A DNA stretch of 64,000 nt from Bog-473 sp963850095 (lineage in GTDB: Bacteria; Actinomycetota; Acidimicrobiia; Acidimicrobiales; RAAP-2): contig CAWKJX010000012.1 in the NCBI GenBank assembly GCA_963850095.1, positions 62,001-126,000 of the forward strand, read 5' to 3'. Below the pieces are notes generated by a model. The model was not told the origin of the DNA. It saw only the letters and a list, made by a program, of their open reading frames with translations, and searched no databases. Position numbers and translations under genes: made by a program. This document shows positions 8,400 to 17,102 of this stretch, piece after piece (position 1 is the stretch's first letter; every line of letters starts with the position of its first letter).

Positions 8400-9209
8400 T
8401 CACTCTGGCTTCCGGGCCAGACAGCCCACGACGTTGATCTCTGCTCGAAGGGGCAGCCCTTCGAGGAGGTGCTCGCGAGCCAGCTCGATCGCCGCACTGT
8501 AGAACGCCTCCTCCCCGACGTTCTGAATTGCTTCATAGCCGGGCCCGGTCGACGCCAACGCACGGGCGAAGACGTCCGGGTCAGGGAACTCCCACGCCAT
8601 CGGAACATCGACTCGGCGGATATGGACGAACCCGCTCGACTCGAGCAGGGACTCGGCAGCACCGGGCCGGCCGAGCGACACCATGGCCGCCTGGTTGTCG
8701 ACTTTCTGCTGGGCCGCCAGGCGAAGAGGTGCCAACGCCCAGGCGCCCGGCGACACTTTCAGATGTCCCCAGACTGTCAATCCGAGCCGGCCGCCCGGCA
8801 CAAGGACTCTATAGATCTCGCTCACCGCGCCGGGGGTCGTGCCCCAGATCCCGCGGAAGCTCGTCGCGACCTGGAAAGTTGCGTCTTCCCACGGGAGGTC
8901 GTTCATGTCTCCGACCCGGATGTCGCCTTCCGGGTTGCGGAAGCGAGCGACCGACACCAGTCTGGCCGAGGCATCAATACCGGCACACTCGGCGCCGCGC
9001 AGCCGTGCCAGCTCGAGAGAGAGCCCCGAACCACACGCGACATCGAGCAGCCGGTCACCGGCGTCGACCTCGAGTTGGTGGTGGACGTACAGGTACTCGC
9101 GGCAGTTGTTGGGTTCGCTCAGCGTCGCGAAGTCGACCGCCTTGCGGCCCCATCCTTCGTCGACCAACTTCCACTGCGGAGTGCCCGCTTCCGATCCCGA
9201 CATCGTCAT
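8400..9209 (-). CDS. class I SAM-dependent methyltransferase
   Basis: A 269-residue protein with the Rossmann-type methyltransferase core. Motif I is LLDVACGSGLSLELA (about residue 54). Next come an acidic residue at the end of beta-2 (GIDAS), then GDMNDLPWEDATFQVATSF (motif II-III) and EIYRVLVPGGRLGLTVWG (post-motif typical of UbiE/COQ5-like enzymes). The C-terminal about 100 residues are a substrate-binding region of unknown specificity. The start of the next gene on the same strand (9206-9748) precedes it with a four-base overlap, so it belongs to the methionine/sulfur operon headed by metY. It could methylate a sulfur or small-molecule acceptor, but nothing in the sequence identifies the substrate. 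Confidence 0.88.
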   Translation of the reverse strand: MTMSGSEAGTPQWKLVDEGWGRKAVDFATLSEPNNCREYLYVHHQLEVDAGDRLLDVACGSGLSLELARLRGAECAGIDASARLVSVARFRNPEGDIRVGDMNDLPWEDATFQVATSFRGIWGTTPGAVSEIYRVLVPGGRLGLTVWGHLKVSPGAWALAPLRLAAQQKVDNQAAMVSLGRPGAAESLLESSGFVHIRRVDVPMAWEFPDPDVFARALASTGPGYEAIQNVGEEAFYSAAIELAREHLLEGLPLRAEINVVGCLARKPE

Positions 9210-9748
9210 GCCCGAGCAGACGGAGTTGGGCGGACGGGCCGCTTGGAACTGATGACCCCTGTGTCGAAGCCGGCCAGGTGCAAGCCACCCGCGAAACGGG
9301 CGTGCTCAATTTTGATACAACGATTCATCACCACCGAGAGCCCGGCCTCGTCAGCCCGTTCTGCCGCCTCGTCGCTCCAGAGTCCCAGCTGGGCCCAGAA
9401 CGTGGAAGCTCCGACCGCGATTGCATCGGCCGCTACCCCCAAGAGCTCGTCCACTCGACGGAAGGCGACCACGATGTCAGGGGCCTCGGGGAGTTGGTCG
9501 AGCGACGGGTAGACCTGATGCCCGAGGATCGACGACTCCCTCGGGTTGACGAACCACACGGTGAAATCGGTGCTTGAACTGAGCAGGTACGTGGCGACGA
9601 AATGACTGGCTCGCGCCGGATTGCCCGAGGCTCCGACGATCGCGATCGTTCGACTCCGATCGAGAATATGCAGCCGCTCCCTTGCCGTCGGGGGACGCCA
9701 GGGCTTCGCCGCGGCGTCGTGCTGCTCGGTCCGGAGTCCGGCGGTCAT
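9206..9748 (-). CDS. CoA-binding domain protein (YccU-like)
   Basis: A 180-residue single-domain protein of the CoA_binding (succinyl-CoA-synthetase-alpha-like Rossmann) family. It has RTIAIVGASGNPARASHFVA (nucleotide loop), VWFVNPRESSILGHQVYPSL, PDIVVAFRRVDELLGVAADAI, FWAQLGLWSDEAAERA and a final NRCIKIEHARF. These are the standard blocks, including the conserved N-R-C near the end. The biochemical role of this family is not settled. Its genes are often next to O-acetylhomoserine sulfhydrylase, as here: its start overlaps the metY stop by four bases (9745-9748). That linkage suggests a part in sulfur amino-acid metabolism. The ATG at 9748 is used. Confidence 0.88.
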   Translation of the reverse strand: MTAGLRTEQHDAAAKPWRPPTARERLHILDRSRTIAIVGASGNPARASHFVATYLLSSSTDFTVWFVNPRESSILGHQVYPSLDQLPEAPDIVVAFRRVDELLGVAADAIAVGASTFWAQLGLWSDEAAERADEAGLSVVMNRCIKIEHARFAGGLHLAGFDTGVISSKRPVRPTPSARA

Positions 9749-11043
9749 GTGTCCGCCTTGGATGCGATCGTCAGAGCTCGGTCGAAGTCCCAGAGAATGT
9801 CGTCGAGGTCCTCGATTCCCACCGACACCCGAACCAGATCTGCGGCCACTCCGGCCGCGGCCAGTGCTTCGTCGGAAAGCTGCCGATGGGTCGTAGAGGC
9901 CGGGTGGATCACGAGGGTACGGGTGTCGCCGATGTTGGCCAAGTGGCTGGCCAGCTCCGTGGCTTCCACAAATGCCTGGCCGGATTCCCTGCCGCCCTTG
10001 ACGCCGAACGAAAACACTGCGCCCGGGCCACGCGGCAAGTACCGCCGGGCGAGGGCGTGAAAGGGAGAGGTGCTCAGGCCGGCGTAGGACACCCAGGCCA
10101 CCGCAGGATGGCTGGAGAGATACTCCGCCAGCCCTAGGGCATTGGCAACGTGAGCGTCCATTCGCAGCGACAAGGTCTCCAGTCCTTGCAGCAGAAGGAA
10201 CGCGTTGAAGGGCGACAGCGAAGGGCCGAAATCACGCAGCTGTTCAACCCGTAGCTGAGTGCAGAAGCCGTACTCGGCGAAGTTGTCCCAGTAGCGCAGG
10301 CCGCCGTAGCTGGGCACTGGCTCCGTCATCCGGGGAAAGCGCCCGTTCGCCCAGTCGAATCGCCCGCTCTCGACGACCACTCCCCCCATTGAGGTGCCAT
10401 GCCCCCCGATGAACTTGGTCGCTGAGTGCACGACCACGTCGGCGCCATACTCAAAGGGGCGGCAGAGGTACGGGGTGGCGATGGTCGAATCGACGACCAG
10501 CGGCACGCCCACCGAGCGCGCACCGTCAGCCAGAGCCTCCACGTCTGCGACCACGCCCGAGGGATTGGCGACGATCTCCGTATAGAAGGCCTTGGTCTCG
10601 GGACGGGAGGCCGCCACGAAGCCCGCTGGATCGTCCGGTGCGACAAAGGTGGTCTCAATGCCCAGACGCCGCAGCGATACGTCGAGCAACGTGTGCGTGC
10701 CACCGTAGAGCGCTGCACTCGCCACGATGTGATCACCGGCACCGGCCAATGCGGTGAAGAGCAGCATTTCGGCCGCCTGGCCGCTCGAGGCAGCGATCGC
10801 CCCTATACCGCCTTCGAGGCTCGCCATGCGTTCTTCGAACGCGGCCACGGTCGGATTGGCGATCCGGGTGTAGATGTTCCCGTACTTCTGCAAGGCGAAC
10901 AGGTCGGCGGCGTCGGCGGCGTCCTCGAACACGAAAGCTGTGGTCTGGTAGATCGGAACGGCCCGGGCTCCCGTGGCGGCGTCGGGCCGGTTGCCGGCGT
11001 GGACGGCCCTGGTACGAAAACCCCACTTGTGATCCTCCACCAT
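9745..11043 (-). CDS. metY: O-acetylhomoserine sulfhydrylase (PLP-dependent)
   Basis: A 432-residue Cys/Met metabolism PLP enzyme, the expected length for MetY. The N-terminus FRTRAVHAGNRPD is followed by PIYQTTAFVFED, YTRIANPTVAAFEERMASLEGG and the PLP-lysine motif HSATKFIGGHG (Lys of S-A-T-K). It makes homocysteine from O-acetylhomoserine and sulfide in the cytoplasm. The acetyl donor substrate would come from MetX, encoded at 13130 on the other strand. It is the first gene of a tight three-gene run with the CoA-binding protein and a methyltransferase. Only 50 bases separate it from the upstream flavin monooxygenase, so that gene may be co-transcribed with it. The ATG at 11043 agrees with family N-termini. 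Confidence 0.95.
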   Translation of the reverse strand: MVEDHKWGFRTRAVHAGNRPDAATGARAVPIYQTTAFVFEDAADAADLFALQKYGNIYTRIANPTVAAFEERMASLEGGIGAIAASSGQAAEMLLFTALAGAGDHIVASAALYGGTHTLLDVSLRRLGIETTFVAPDDPAGFVAASRPETKAFYTEIVANPSGVVADVEALADGARSVGVPLVVDSTIATPYLCRPFEYGADVVVHSATKFIGGHGTSMGGVVVESGRFDWANGRFPRMTEPVPSYGGLRYWDNFAEYGFCTQLRVEQLRDFGPSLSPFNAFLLLQGLETLSLRMDAHVANALGLAEYLSSHPAVAWVSYAGLSTSPFHALARRYLPRGPGAVFSFGVKGGRESGQAFVEATELASHLANIGDTRTLVIHPASTTHRQLSDEALAAAGVAADLVRVSVGIEDLDDILWDFDRALTIASKADT

Positions 11044-11093
11044 CGGAATGCTACCGGTGCCTCATGTCAGCCTTCGTCGGCTGCGACAGCTCG

Positions 11094-12344
11094 TCATGCG
11101 ATCCCCGCCGGCTGGCCCAGGTACTGGCAGAGGTGAGTGCTGAGGTCGCGCGCGTCGTCGCCGGCACCGGCAATCAGGGTCGATTTCCTCCTGCGCAAAA
11201 AGGTGGTACCCATCACGTAGAGACCCGGCACGGGGGTGACGCCACCGACGTGGCGAACCGCGCCTTTGGCGTCGAGGACCGGAATGTGCAGCCAGGGATA
11301 CTCCGGCCGATAACCGGTGGCCCAAATGATCGTCTTGACGTCGCCCGTCCGAAGCGGGAGCAGAAGGGGCGAATCGAGCGGGACGTTGGTCGGCGGGAAC
11401 CTCTCGGGCCGATCGGTCTCCCCGTCGAAGGGGTGTTCGATCGCCCAATCGTCGAGAGCGTCGAGCAGGCGCCCGAGTTTGAGGTCGGCCAGCGCGCACT
11501 GGTTGGGCAGTGATCCCGAGAACTGGGCCGTCCCGTCGTCCGTGACGCCGGCCAGACGGCCGACCAAGCGCACTCCGATTTGTTGGAGGGAGTTGAGGTC
11601 GACTGTCGATCTGTCCGGGGAACCCACCAACTGGAACGAGGACACATGACGGGCCCGAACGATGTCATCCACCTCGTCGTGGCGTTCGTCGAGGACGCCG
11701 GCGGCGTCAAGCCACCACATAATGTCCATGCCGCGGTACACCCTGGGCATACGGACGTGACCACCCACGGCCAGGATGACCGGGCGACCGGATCGGTGTA
11801 TCTCTTCGGCCAACTGGACACCTGTCGACGCGGCTCCCACGACCATGACGCCACCCGCTTCGAGTTGGTCGGGGTTGCGATAGTCGGCTGCGGCCAGGCA
11901 GCGAACGCTCGACGGGATGGCGTCGATGAAGGCCGGCACGTCGGGGCGGTGGTATGGACCACTGGCAATGACAACCGCTCGGGCAGACCACTCGGTGTCG
12001 GCCGTGAGGATCCGAAAGCCGTCGTCAGCCGTCTGGACGGAGGTGACCTCGGTCTGCGACTCCACCGGCGCGTCGATCGTGCCGGCGTACGTATCGATGT
12101 AGTCGACGATCTCGGGCATGGTCATGTACCCGTCAGGATCGTCGCCCGCGTAGGGATAGCCGGGTAGCCGATTCAACCAGTTGGGCGTCAGCAGCCGGAG
12201 CGAATCCCACCGCTCCTTACGCCATGAGTTGGCGACCTCACCCCGCTCGAGCAGGACATGCTCGATCGACTGTTCGCTCAAATGCCGACTCATGGCGAGA
12301 CCGGTCTGTCCCGCCCCTATGACGACGGCAGCGACCCGCTGCAT
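11094..12344 (-). CDS. flavin-dependent monooxygenase (FMO/Trk-like NAD(P)-binding oxidoreductase)
   Basis: A 416-residue flavoprotein with two dinucleotide-binding folds. The FAD site is VVIGAGQTGLAMSRHL at residues 7-22. NAD(P)H binding is at VVGAASTGVQLAEEI (about residue 168). The conserved late motif IIWATGYRPEYPWL is at about residue 338. The segment LPGYPYAGDDPDGYM fits the group-B flavoprotein monooxygenases that resemble the indole-pyruvate YUCCA and CzcO-like families. It lies upstream of metY on the same strand and downstream of the OsmC-like gene, inside the sulfur-metabolism block. An S- or N-oxygenation role is possible but unproven. Family members of this type also act as plain oxidoreductases. 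Confidence 0.85.
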   Translation of the reverse strand: MQRVAAVVIGAGQTGLAMSRHLSEQSIEHVLLERGEVANSWRKERWDSLRLLTPNWLNRLPGYPYAGDDPDGYMTMPEIVDYIDTYAGTIDAPVESQTEVTSVQTADDGFRILTADTEWSARAVVIASGPYHRPDVPAFIDAIPSSVRCLAAADYRNPDQLEAGGVMVVGAASTGVQLAEEIHRSGRPVILAVGGHVRMPRVYRGMDIMWWLDAAGVLDERHDEVDDIVRARHVSSFQLVGSPDRSTVDLNSLQQIGVRLVGRLAGVTDDGTAQFSGSLPNQCALADLKLGRLLDALDDWAIEHPFDGETDRPERFPPTNVPLDSPLLLPLRTGDVKTIIWATGYRPEYPWLHIPVLDAKGAVRHVGGVTPVPGLYVMGTTFLRRRKSTLIAGAGDDARDLSTHLCQYLGQPAGIA

Positions 12345-12375
12345 TGCGATTTACTGTGCCGTCAGGAGACGACGG

Positions 12376-12936
12376 TCACTCGACCTCGACGCTTATGCTC
12401 GTCGGGTTGGTGACGATGTCGTAGACAGCAGACCGCTTCTGCGACTGGGCCACCAATGCCTTGATGTCGTCGGGAGAAGCATCGGCGTCGATTTTGTAGC
12501 TCACCCTGATTTGGCTGAACCCGTTACGCACCTCCGGGTCCGCGCCCAGAATGCCCCGGATATCCATGTCACCCTCGAGCGTGGCGGTGACGGACCGGAG
12601 CTGGATCTCACGGTTCTGAGCCACCGCCGCGACCCCTGCGGTGAGGCAGCTGGCCAAGCTGACCAGGAGCAACTCGACGGGTGTCGGCCCCTCGTCCTGG
12701 GAGGAGAACAACTCGGGGTGATCGCCGTCGAAGACGAACTCGCTGCGGTGCTTCTGTTCGTCACCGAGCCCGAAGAAACCGGAAACGGTGCTGCGGCTGT
12801 GGGTCCCGTTTACCCACTGGTTGCTGGCGCGCCACTTGAAATTGGCACCTTCAGGTTGTTCCGCGACCATGTTGCGAGCGGTCAGGAGAAACTCGACGTT
12901 GACCCCGTTGTCAACGGGAGTAGCTGTACTGGTCAT
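12376..12936 (-). CDS. OsmC family protein lacking the second redox cysteine
   Basis: A 186-residue OsmC/Ohr superfamily protein. The first conserved cysteine is in LVSLASCLTAGVAAVA, preceded by the EGPTPVELLL loop. A typical peroxidatic pair has a second Cys in an S-C-P-V motif about 60 residues later. Here that place reads QKRSAVYDIV, without cysteine. It is therefore closer to YhfA/OsmC-like proteins that may bind or move thiol compounds than to a hydroperoxide reductase. It sits between the flavin monooxygenase and the divergent metX gene. The start at 12936 (ATG) is preceded by a GGAGGTGACAG ribosome-binding site, the clearest in this block. Confidence 0.87.
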   Translation of the reverse strand: MTSTATPVDNGVNVEFLLTARNMVAEQPEGANFKWRASNQWVNGTHSRSTVSGFFGLGDEQKHRSEFVFDGDHPELFSSQDEGPTPVELLLVSLASCLTAGVAAVAQNREIQLRSVTATLEGDMDIRGILGADPEVRNGFSQIRVSYKIDADASPDDIKALVAQSQKRSAVYDIVTNPTSISVEVE

Positions 12937-13129
12937 CTGTCACCTCCGGGTCAGGTCATAACCGACAATTCGAGCCCAGCTGGGCCGGGCTGGGCGAAGC
13001 TACCATGGATTCACGACCTTTGACGTCGGCTTTCTGATCTAATGAACCCCGTGGTCACATGCAGCTGAAGCCGTCGGGGGTCCGCCCCGGGCCCCGTGGA
13101 ACGAAGGCGGGTTCCCCGGTGCGCCCGCG
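12937..13129. promoter_or_regulatory. metX/osmC-like intergenic leader with GC-rich hairpins
   Basis: This 193-bp divergent region must contain the promoters of metX and of the OsmC-like gene. On the plus strand the leader can form CGGGG-GTCCG-CCCCG and GGAAC-GAAGGCG-GTTCC hairpins before the metX start. It also carries a GGTCACATGCAGC segment that loosely recalls the 5' side of actinobacterial SAM-IV riboswitches. The match is weak, and the conserved core cannot be completed by eye. I list it as a structured leader, not as a riboswitch. Confidence 0.3.
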
Positions 13130-14278
13130 ATGAGGGTCCCAAGCGTCCGGCCAGCCGCCACGCGTGGCCTTTGGTGGCCTGGCGACGAGCCGGGGCGACG
13201 CCAGTTCACGGTCCTGTTTGCGGAAGAGTCCCTCCAGCTCGAGGCAGGCAACTCGATCGGCCCCGTCACCGTCGCCTATGAGACGTGGGGCCGCCCGTCG
13301 CCGACGGGCGACAACGCGGTCCTGGTCGAGCACGCACTGACCGGCGACAGCCACGCCGCAGGCCCGGCCGGAGCGGGCCATCTCACGTCGGGGTGGTGGG
13401 ACCCCCTGATCGGTCCTGGGGCGGCCATCGACACCGACCGGTGGTGGGTGATCTGTCCGAACGTGCTGGGCGGGTGCCAGGGGACGACCGGACCGGCTTC
13501 TCCGTCTCCGGACGGGCCGCCGTGGGGGTCCCGCTTCCCGTCGATCACCATCAGGGACCAGGTCGCCGTCGAGGCGGCACTGGCGTCCGCGCTCGGAATC
13601 GAGCGGTGGGCGGCGGTGATCGGCGGGTCGATGGGCGGCATGCGGGCCCTGGAATGGGCGGTCACCTATCCCGAGCGGGTAGAGAGGTTGATCGTCCTCG
13701 CCTGCGGAAGTGCGGCCAGCGCCGAGCAGATCGCGCTGTGCGCGGTCCAGGCTCTCGCCATCCGGCTGGATCCCCATTTCAACGGTGGGGATTACTACGA
13801 CGGGCAGTCCGGCGAAGGACCCCGATCGGGCTTGGGACTGGCCCGGCGCATTGGCCACATCAGCTACCGATCCGAGCTCGAGCTCGCAGCTCGCTTCGGG
13901 CGGGACCCGCAATCGGGCGAAGATCCTCTTGCCGGTGGCCGCTATGCGGTGCAGAGCTACCTGGACCACCACGCGGACAAGTTGTGCTGGCGGTTCGATG
14001 CGAACAGCTATTTGGTTCTCAGCCGGGCGATGGACCACCACGACGTCGGGCGGGGCCGAGGTGGGGTCGAGCGAGCAATGTCATCGGTGCGGGCCCGATC
14101 GACCGTCGCCGCTGTCGACTCAGACCGGCTGTATCCGCCCCGGCTGCAACACGAAATGGCCCAACTGCTGCCCGAGCGGCCCCAAGTCTCATCCATACAT
14201 TCGCAACACGGCCACGACGGATTCCTCATCGAATCGGAACAGGTGGGCAAGGTCATCATCGCCGGTCTCGCCAAATGA
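13130..14278 (+). CDS. metX: homoserine O-acetyltransferase
   Basis: A 382-residue alpha/beta-hydrolase of the MetX family. The N-terminal motif VAYETWGRPSPTGDNAVL is followed by HALTGDSHA, WWDPLIGPGAAIDTDRWWVIC and NVLGGCQGTTGPASP. The nucleophile elbow is VIGGSMGGMRALEWA (Ser in G-G-S-M-G-G). The catalytic Asp lies in AAVDSDRLYPP and the catalytic His in QHGHDGFLIE. All three catalytic residues are therefore present. It transfers acetyl from acetyl-CoA to homoserine, feeding MetY. The family also contains homoserine succinyltransferases and serine acetyltransferases, but the presence of metY nearby supports acetylhomoserine. The ATG at 13130 gives the usual about 25-residue lead before the QFTVL strand. 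Confidence 0.94.
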   Translation: MRVPSVRPAATRGLWWPGDEPGRRQFTVLFAEESLQLEAGNSIGPVTVAYETWGRPSPTGDNAVLVEHALTGDSHAAGPAGAGHLTSGWWDPLIGPGAAIDTDRWWVICPNVLGGCQGTTGPASPSPDGPPWGSRFPSITIRDQVAVEAALASALGIERWAAVIGGSMGGMRALEWAVTYPERVERLIVLACGSAASAEQIALCAVQALAIRLDPHFNGGDYYDGQSGEGPRSGLGLARRIGHISYRSELELAARFGRDPQSGEDPLAGGRYAVQSYLDHHADKLCWRFDANSYLVLSRAMDHHDVGRGRGGVERAMSSVRARSTVAAVDSDRLYPPRLQHEMAQLLPERPQVSSIHSQHGHDGFLIESEQVGKVIIAGLAK

Positions 14279-14391
14279 GGACACCGGGCCGGACGCCACT
14301 ACTTCAGAGACGCTGATGAACACACCGGACGAAATCCCGGTTCGGGACCTCTTGAGCGGACCGAGCAGACGACCTGGACAGCCGAGATCGG

Positions 14392-14460
14392 CGTTTGGAT
14401 CCGGTGACGTAGGTTCGGGTCCTCCGAAGGCGTTTTCGAGTCACCGGCGATCGCCAAACG
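14392..14460. repeat. imperfect long inverted repeat (hairpin)
   Basis: The left arm CGTTTGGATCCGGTGAC (14392-14408) pairs with the right arm GTCACCGGCGATCGCCAAACG (14440-14460) after allowing two 2-base bulges. GGTGAC/GTCACC is perfect next to the loop. The loop of about 31 nt contains the TAGGTTCG-box. It could be a transcription terminator of metX (no T-run), a structured RNA, or a recombination site. Confidence 0.45.
14410..14427 (+). repeat. left copy of an 18-bp tRNA-T-loop-like direct repeat
   Basis: TAGGTTCGGGTCCTCCGA. It matches the copy at 17052-17069 at 17 of 18 positions and in the same orientation; the single difference is G for A in the middle. The core GGTTCGxGTCC looks like the T-arm of a tRNA, but no complete tRNA can be built around it. 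Both copies are preceded at 13-20 bases by GGATCC-CGG. Confidence 0.5.
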
Positions 14461-14598
14461 GCTGACGTAGCTCTTTCCGTCGCGGCCAGCGCCCGACGGT
14501 GCTGGTTTCGTAGGTTGGTGCTACCACTACCCCTCAAAACGGGCTGACCACCTTGGACGCCGCAGGTACGTGAACAACACTGGGGCCAGGAGGTCACC

Positions 14599-17011
14599 TT
14601 GGGCGCAGTCTGGTTGGTGTTCGGCGCTGAACTTCGCCGACGTTGGCGCTCCTGGCTGATCCTGGTCGTCTTGATCGCCGTCGTGGCCGGATTGGTTCTG
14701 GCCGCCGCAGCCGCCGGGCGCCGGACGGCTACCGCCTTTCCGCGCTTCGTCGCTTCTCACGGATACGACCTCTATATCTACAATCAGAAACCCGTTTCCG
14801 GATTGAGCAGACTGCCCGGGGTTTCCTCTGTCACGACAATCGCCAACCCCGCGAGCGGACAGCCATCGTGTGCCTGCACCACCAAAGCCATCAATCCGTC
14901 GGACTTTTACATCAACGAACTGTCGCCCAATGCATTGAGGCGGGTGGTGAAGTTGGTGGCCGGCCACATGCCCGCCGAGTCGTCACCGTACGACGTGCTG
15001 GCCTCCTTCACTCTCCAACAGGACTTCGGCGTGCACATTGGTTCGGTCGTCCATGTGCCGCTGTACGCGTCGTCACAGCTGGCCGCGCTGGGCAGCGGCG
15101 CCAACGTGGCGCCGGCCGGCCCGACGGTTGCCCTCCATGTCGTGGGGATCGGTGCAGCCGAAATGGAGTTTCCATCCGGGACGACCCCCGAATACGACCT
15201 GTTCACCACGTCGGCGTTTGCGCGGGCTATCAACAAGACGGTTCCGCACGCTTCGGTCTACCTCGTCCGGCTTCGTCACGGGCCGTCGGTGCTCCCCCGG
15301 TTCGCTGCGGCCGCAGGCCCGCTGCACCTCGTCTATGTTTCAAATCAGGCCTCCGCTGCTGCGGCCATAGCGGCATCGATCCACCCCCAGGCGGTGGGCT
15401 GGTGGGTGCTCGCCGCCTTGGCCGCACTGGTGGGACTTGCCGTCGTCGGCCAGGCGCTCGGTCGGCAGAGCGTCGTCGAGAGTGAGGAGTACCCGACGTT
15501 GGTGGCCTTGGGCTTGCCCAGGCGCCAGCTCGTGGTGGTCGGCATGGCGCGGAATCTTCTCTTGGCCCTCGTCGGCGCGGCCGGCGCCGTCATCGTCGCC
15601 TTTGCGCTGTCCCCCCTGACGCCAGTCGGCGAGGCGCGCCTCGCTGAGCCTTCGACCGGCGTTGCCTTTCGATCCGCTGATTCTCCTACTGGGGGCGCTG
15701 GCAACGGTGGCCGTGGTTCTGCTCCTGGGGATCTGGCCCGCCGTCCGCGCCTCGCGGGGACGCTCCGGCGACCGGGCATTGGAGGCGCACCCATCCCTCA
15801 TCGTGGCCAGGGTGGCCGCCACGGGCGCACCGCCGAGCGCGCTGATCGGAGTCCGTAACGCTTTGGAGCGCGGGCGCGGCGCCGCCTCAGTACCAGTAGG
15901 CACCGCATTGTTCGGATCGGCTTTGGCGGTGATGGCGCTGTGCGCCACGGTCGTGTTCGCCGACAGCCTGACGCACCTCACCACCACTCCCGCCCTCTAC
16001 GGCAGCAACTACCAATTGTCGTTCTCGAACTCGAACGGAGGACCGGGCAACCCCACTTCTTGGGTGTCCAGCCTTGAGCACGATCACTCCATCACGGCGA
16101 TCATGCTGGCGGCGACCGATGAAGTGTCGATCAACGGAAATGACGTCCTCGCCTTGGCCGGCAAGGCTCAGCGTGGACCAATACTCCTGTCGAAGGTCGA
16201 CGGCCGTCTTCCCACTGGCGACGAGGACATCGCACTCGGGGTCACGACTATGCATCAGGTCGGCGCCCATGTGGGATCGATTGTCCGAGTGACCGTGCAA
16301 CGGCCGACCGGCGGTTCCCGCACCGTTCCGTTTCACGTGGTCGGGACGGCGTCGTTCCCCAGCGAGACCGGGAGCGGTGGGCTCGGCACCGGGTCGGCCT
16401 TCACGTTGGCCGGCTACCTCAACGCCGTGTGCCCGCCCGGACGTGATGTGATTGGGTGCCGACGGGCGTTCACGGCCAGTGAAAATTTCGTCGTGTTGGC
16501 GAGGGCGACCTCGAGCCCGAAGGGTCAGGCCGATATCGCCCACTACGTCGCCCGGGACAGTGCGACGAAGCCGATCGTCCCCACCTCCTTGGTCAACTTC
16601 GGGGAAGCGGTGAACTTCCCGCTCATCCTCGGGTGTGTGCTGGCGCTCTTCGGTGTGGCCACCCTCCTCCATCTGCTCGTGGTCAGCGTCGTCCGCCGCC
16701 GCCGGGAGATGGGAGTCCTCAAGGCGCTCGGCTTCGTGAACCTGCAGGTCGGAGCGACCGTGCTCTGGCAGGCGACAACGGTTGCCGTGGTGGGTGTCGT
16801 CGTCGGCGTCCCTCTCGGCATCGTCGTCGGCCGGCTCGTCTGGAATGCCTTCGCCACCAACCTCGGTGCCGTGCCCGTCCCCGCCGTGCCCGGGCTGACG
16901 ATCGCCGCGCTGGCCGTAGGCGTGCTCGTGGTCGCCAACGTGCTGGCAGTCATTCCGGCTGTGACCTCGGCGCGCCGACTGTCCGTGGGACAGCTCTTGC
17001 GGACTGAGTAG
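14599..17011 (+). CDS. FtsX-like permease (large, one frameshift)
   Basis: Repaired, this is a protein of about 803 residues with two FtsX/MacB-type modules. The first begins with a transmembrane helix at residues 17-38 (WLILVVLIAVVAGLVLAA), a periplasmic-type domain, then helices near residues 258-340 including VESEEYPTLVALGLPRRQLVVVG. The second repeats this, ending with VVRRRREMGVLKALGF and four late helices. Reading shifts at about 15655: one extra T in GCCTTTCGATCCG; removing it joins STGVAF to FDPLILLL. There is no adjacent LolD-type ATPase gene, which such permeases usually need, so the partner must be encoded elsewhere. It probably extrudes lipid-linked molecules or works in envelope stress. 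TTG start 14599 is chosen from the GGAGG five bases upstream. Confidence 0.75.
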
Positions 17012-17051
17012 CGGACCGGACAAACCAGATGGGATCCCGGATCAGGAGGTC

Positions 17052-17069
17052 TAGGTTCGAGTCCTCCGA
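17052..17069 (+). repeat. right copy of the 18-bp tRNA-T-loop-like direct repeat
   Basis: TAGGTTCGAGTCCTCCGA, 40 bases after the permease stop. It is flanked by GGTCT/AGACC, which can close it into a short hairpin. Together with 14410-14427 it brackets exactly one gene, the FtsX-like permease (about 2.64 kb from copy to copy). Confidence 0.5.
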
Positions 17070-17102
17070 GACCCCAGACCACCGAGCGCCTACCGGTTCG
17101 TT

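Larger units (their letters stand above)
14279..14598. other. 320-bp intergenic region with a long imperfect hairpin
   Basis: There is no gene here. The region separates metX from the FtsX-like permease. It holds a large inverted repeat (14392-14460) whose loop carries a tRNA-T-loop-like box (14410-14427). A smaller GTAG-N7-CTAC hairpin lies near 14510. A good ribosome-binding site (GGAGG at 14589-14593) precedes the TTG start of the permease gene. Confidence 0.5.

Noticed and set aside
14392..14460. integron attC-like site
   Set aside because: The arms lack the R-Y-Y-Y-A-A-C / G-T-T-R-R-R-Y core and no integron integrase is present.
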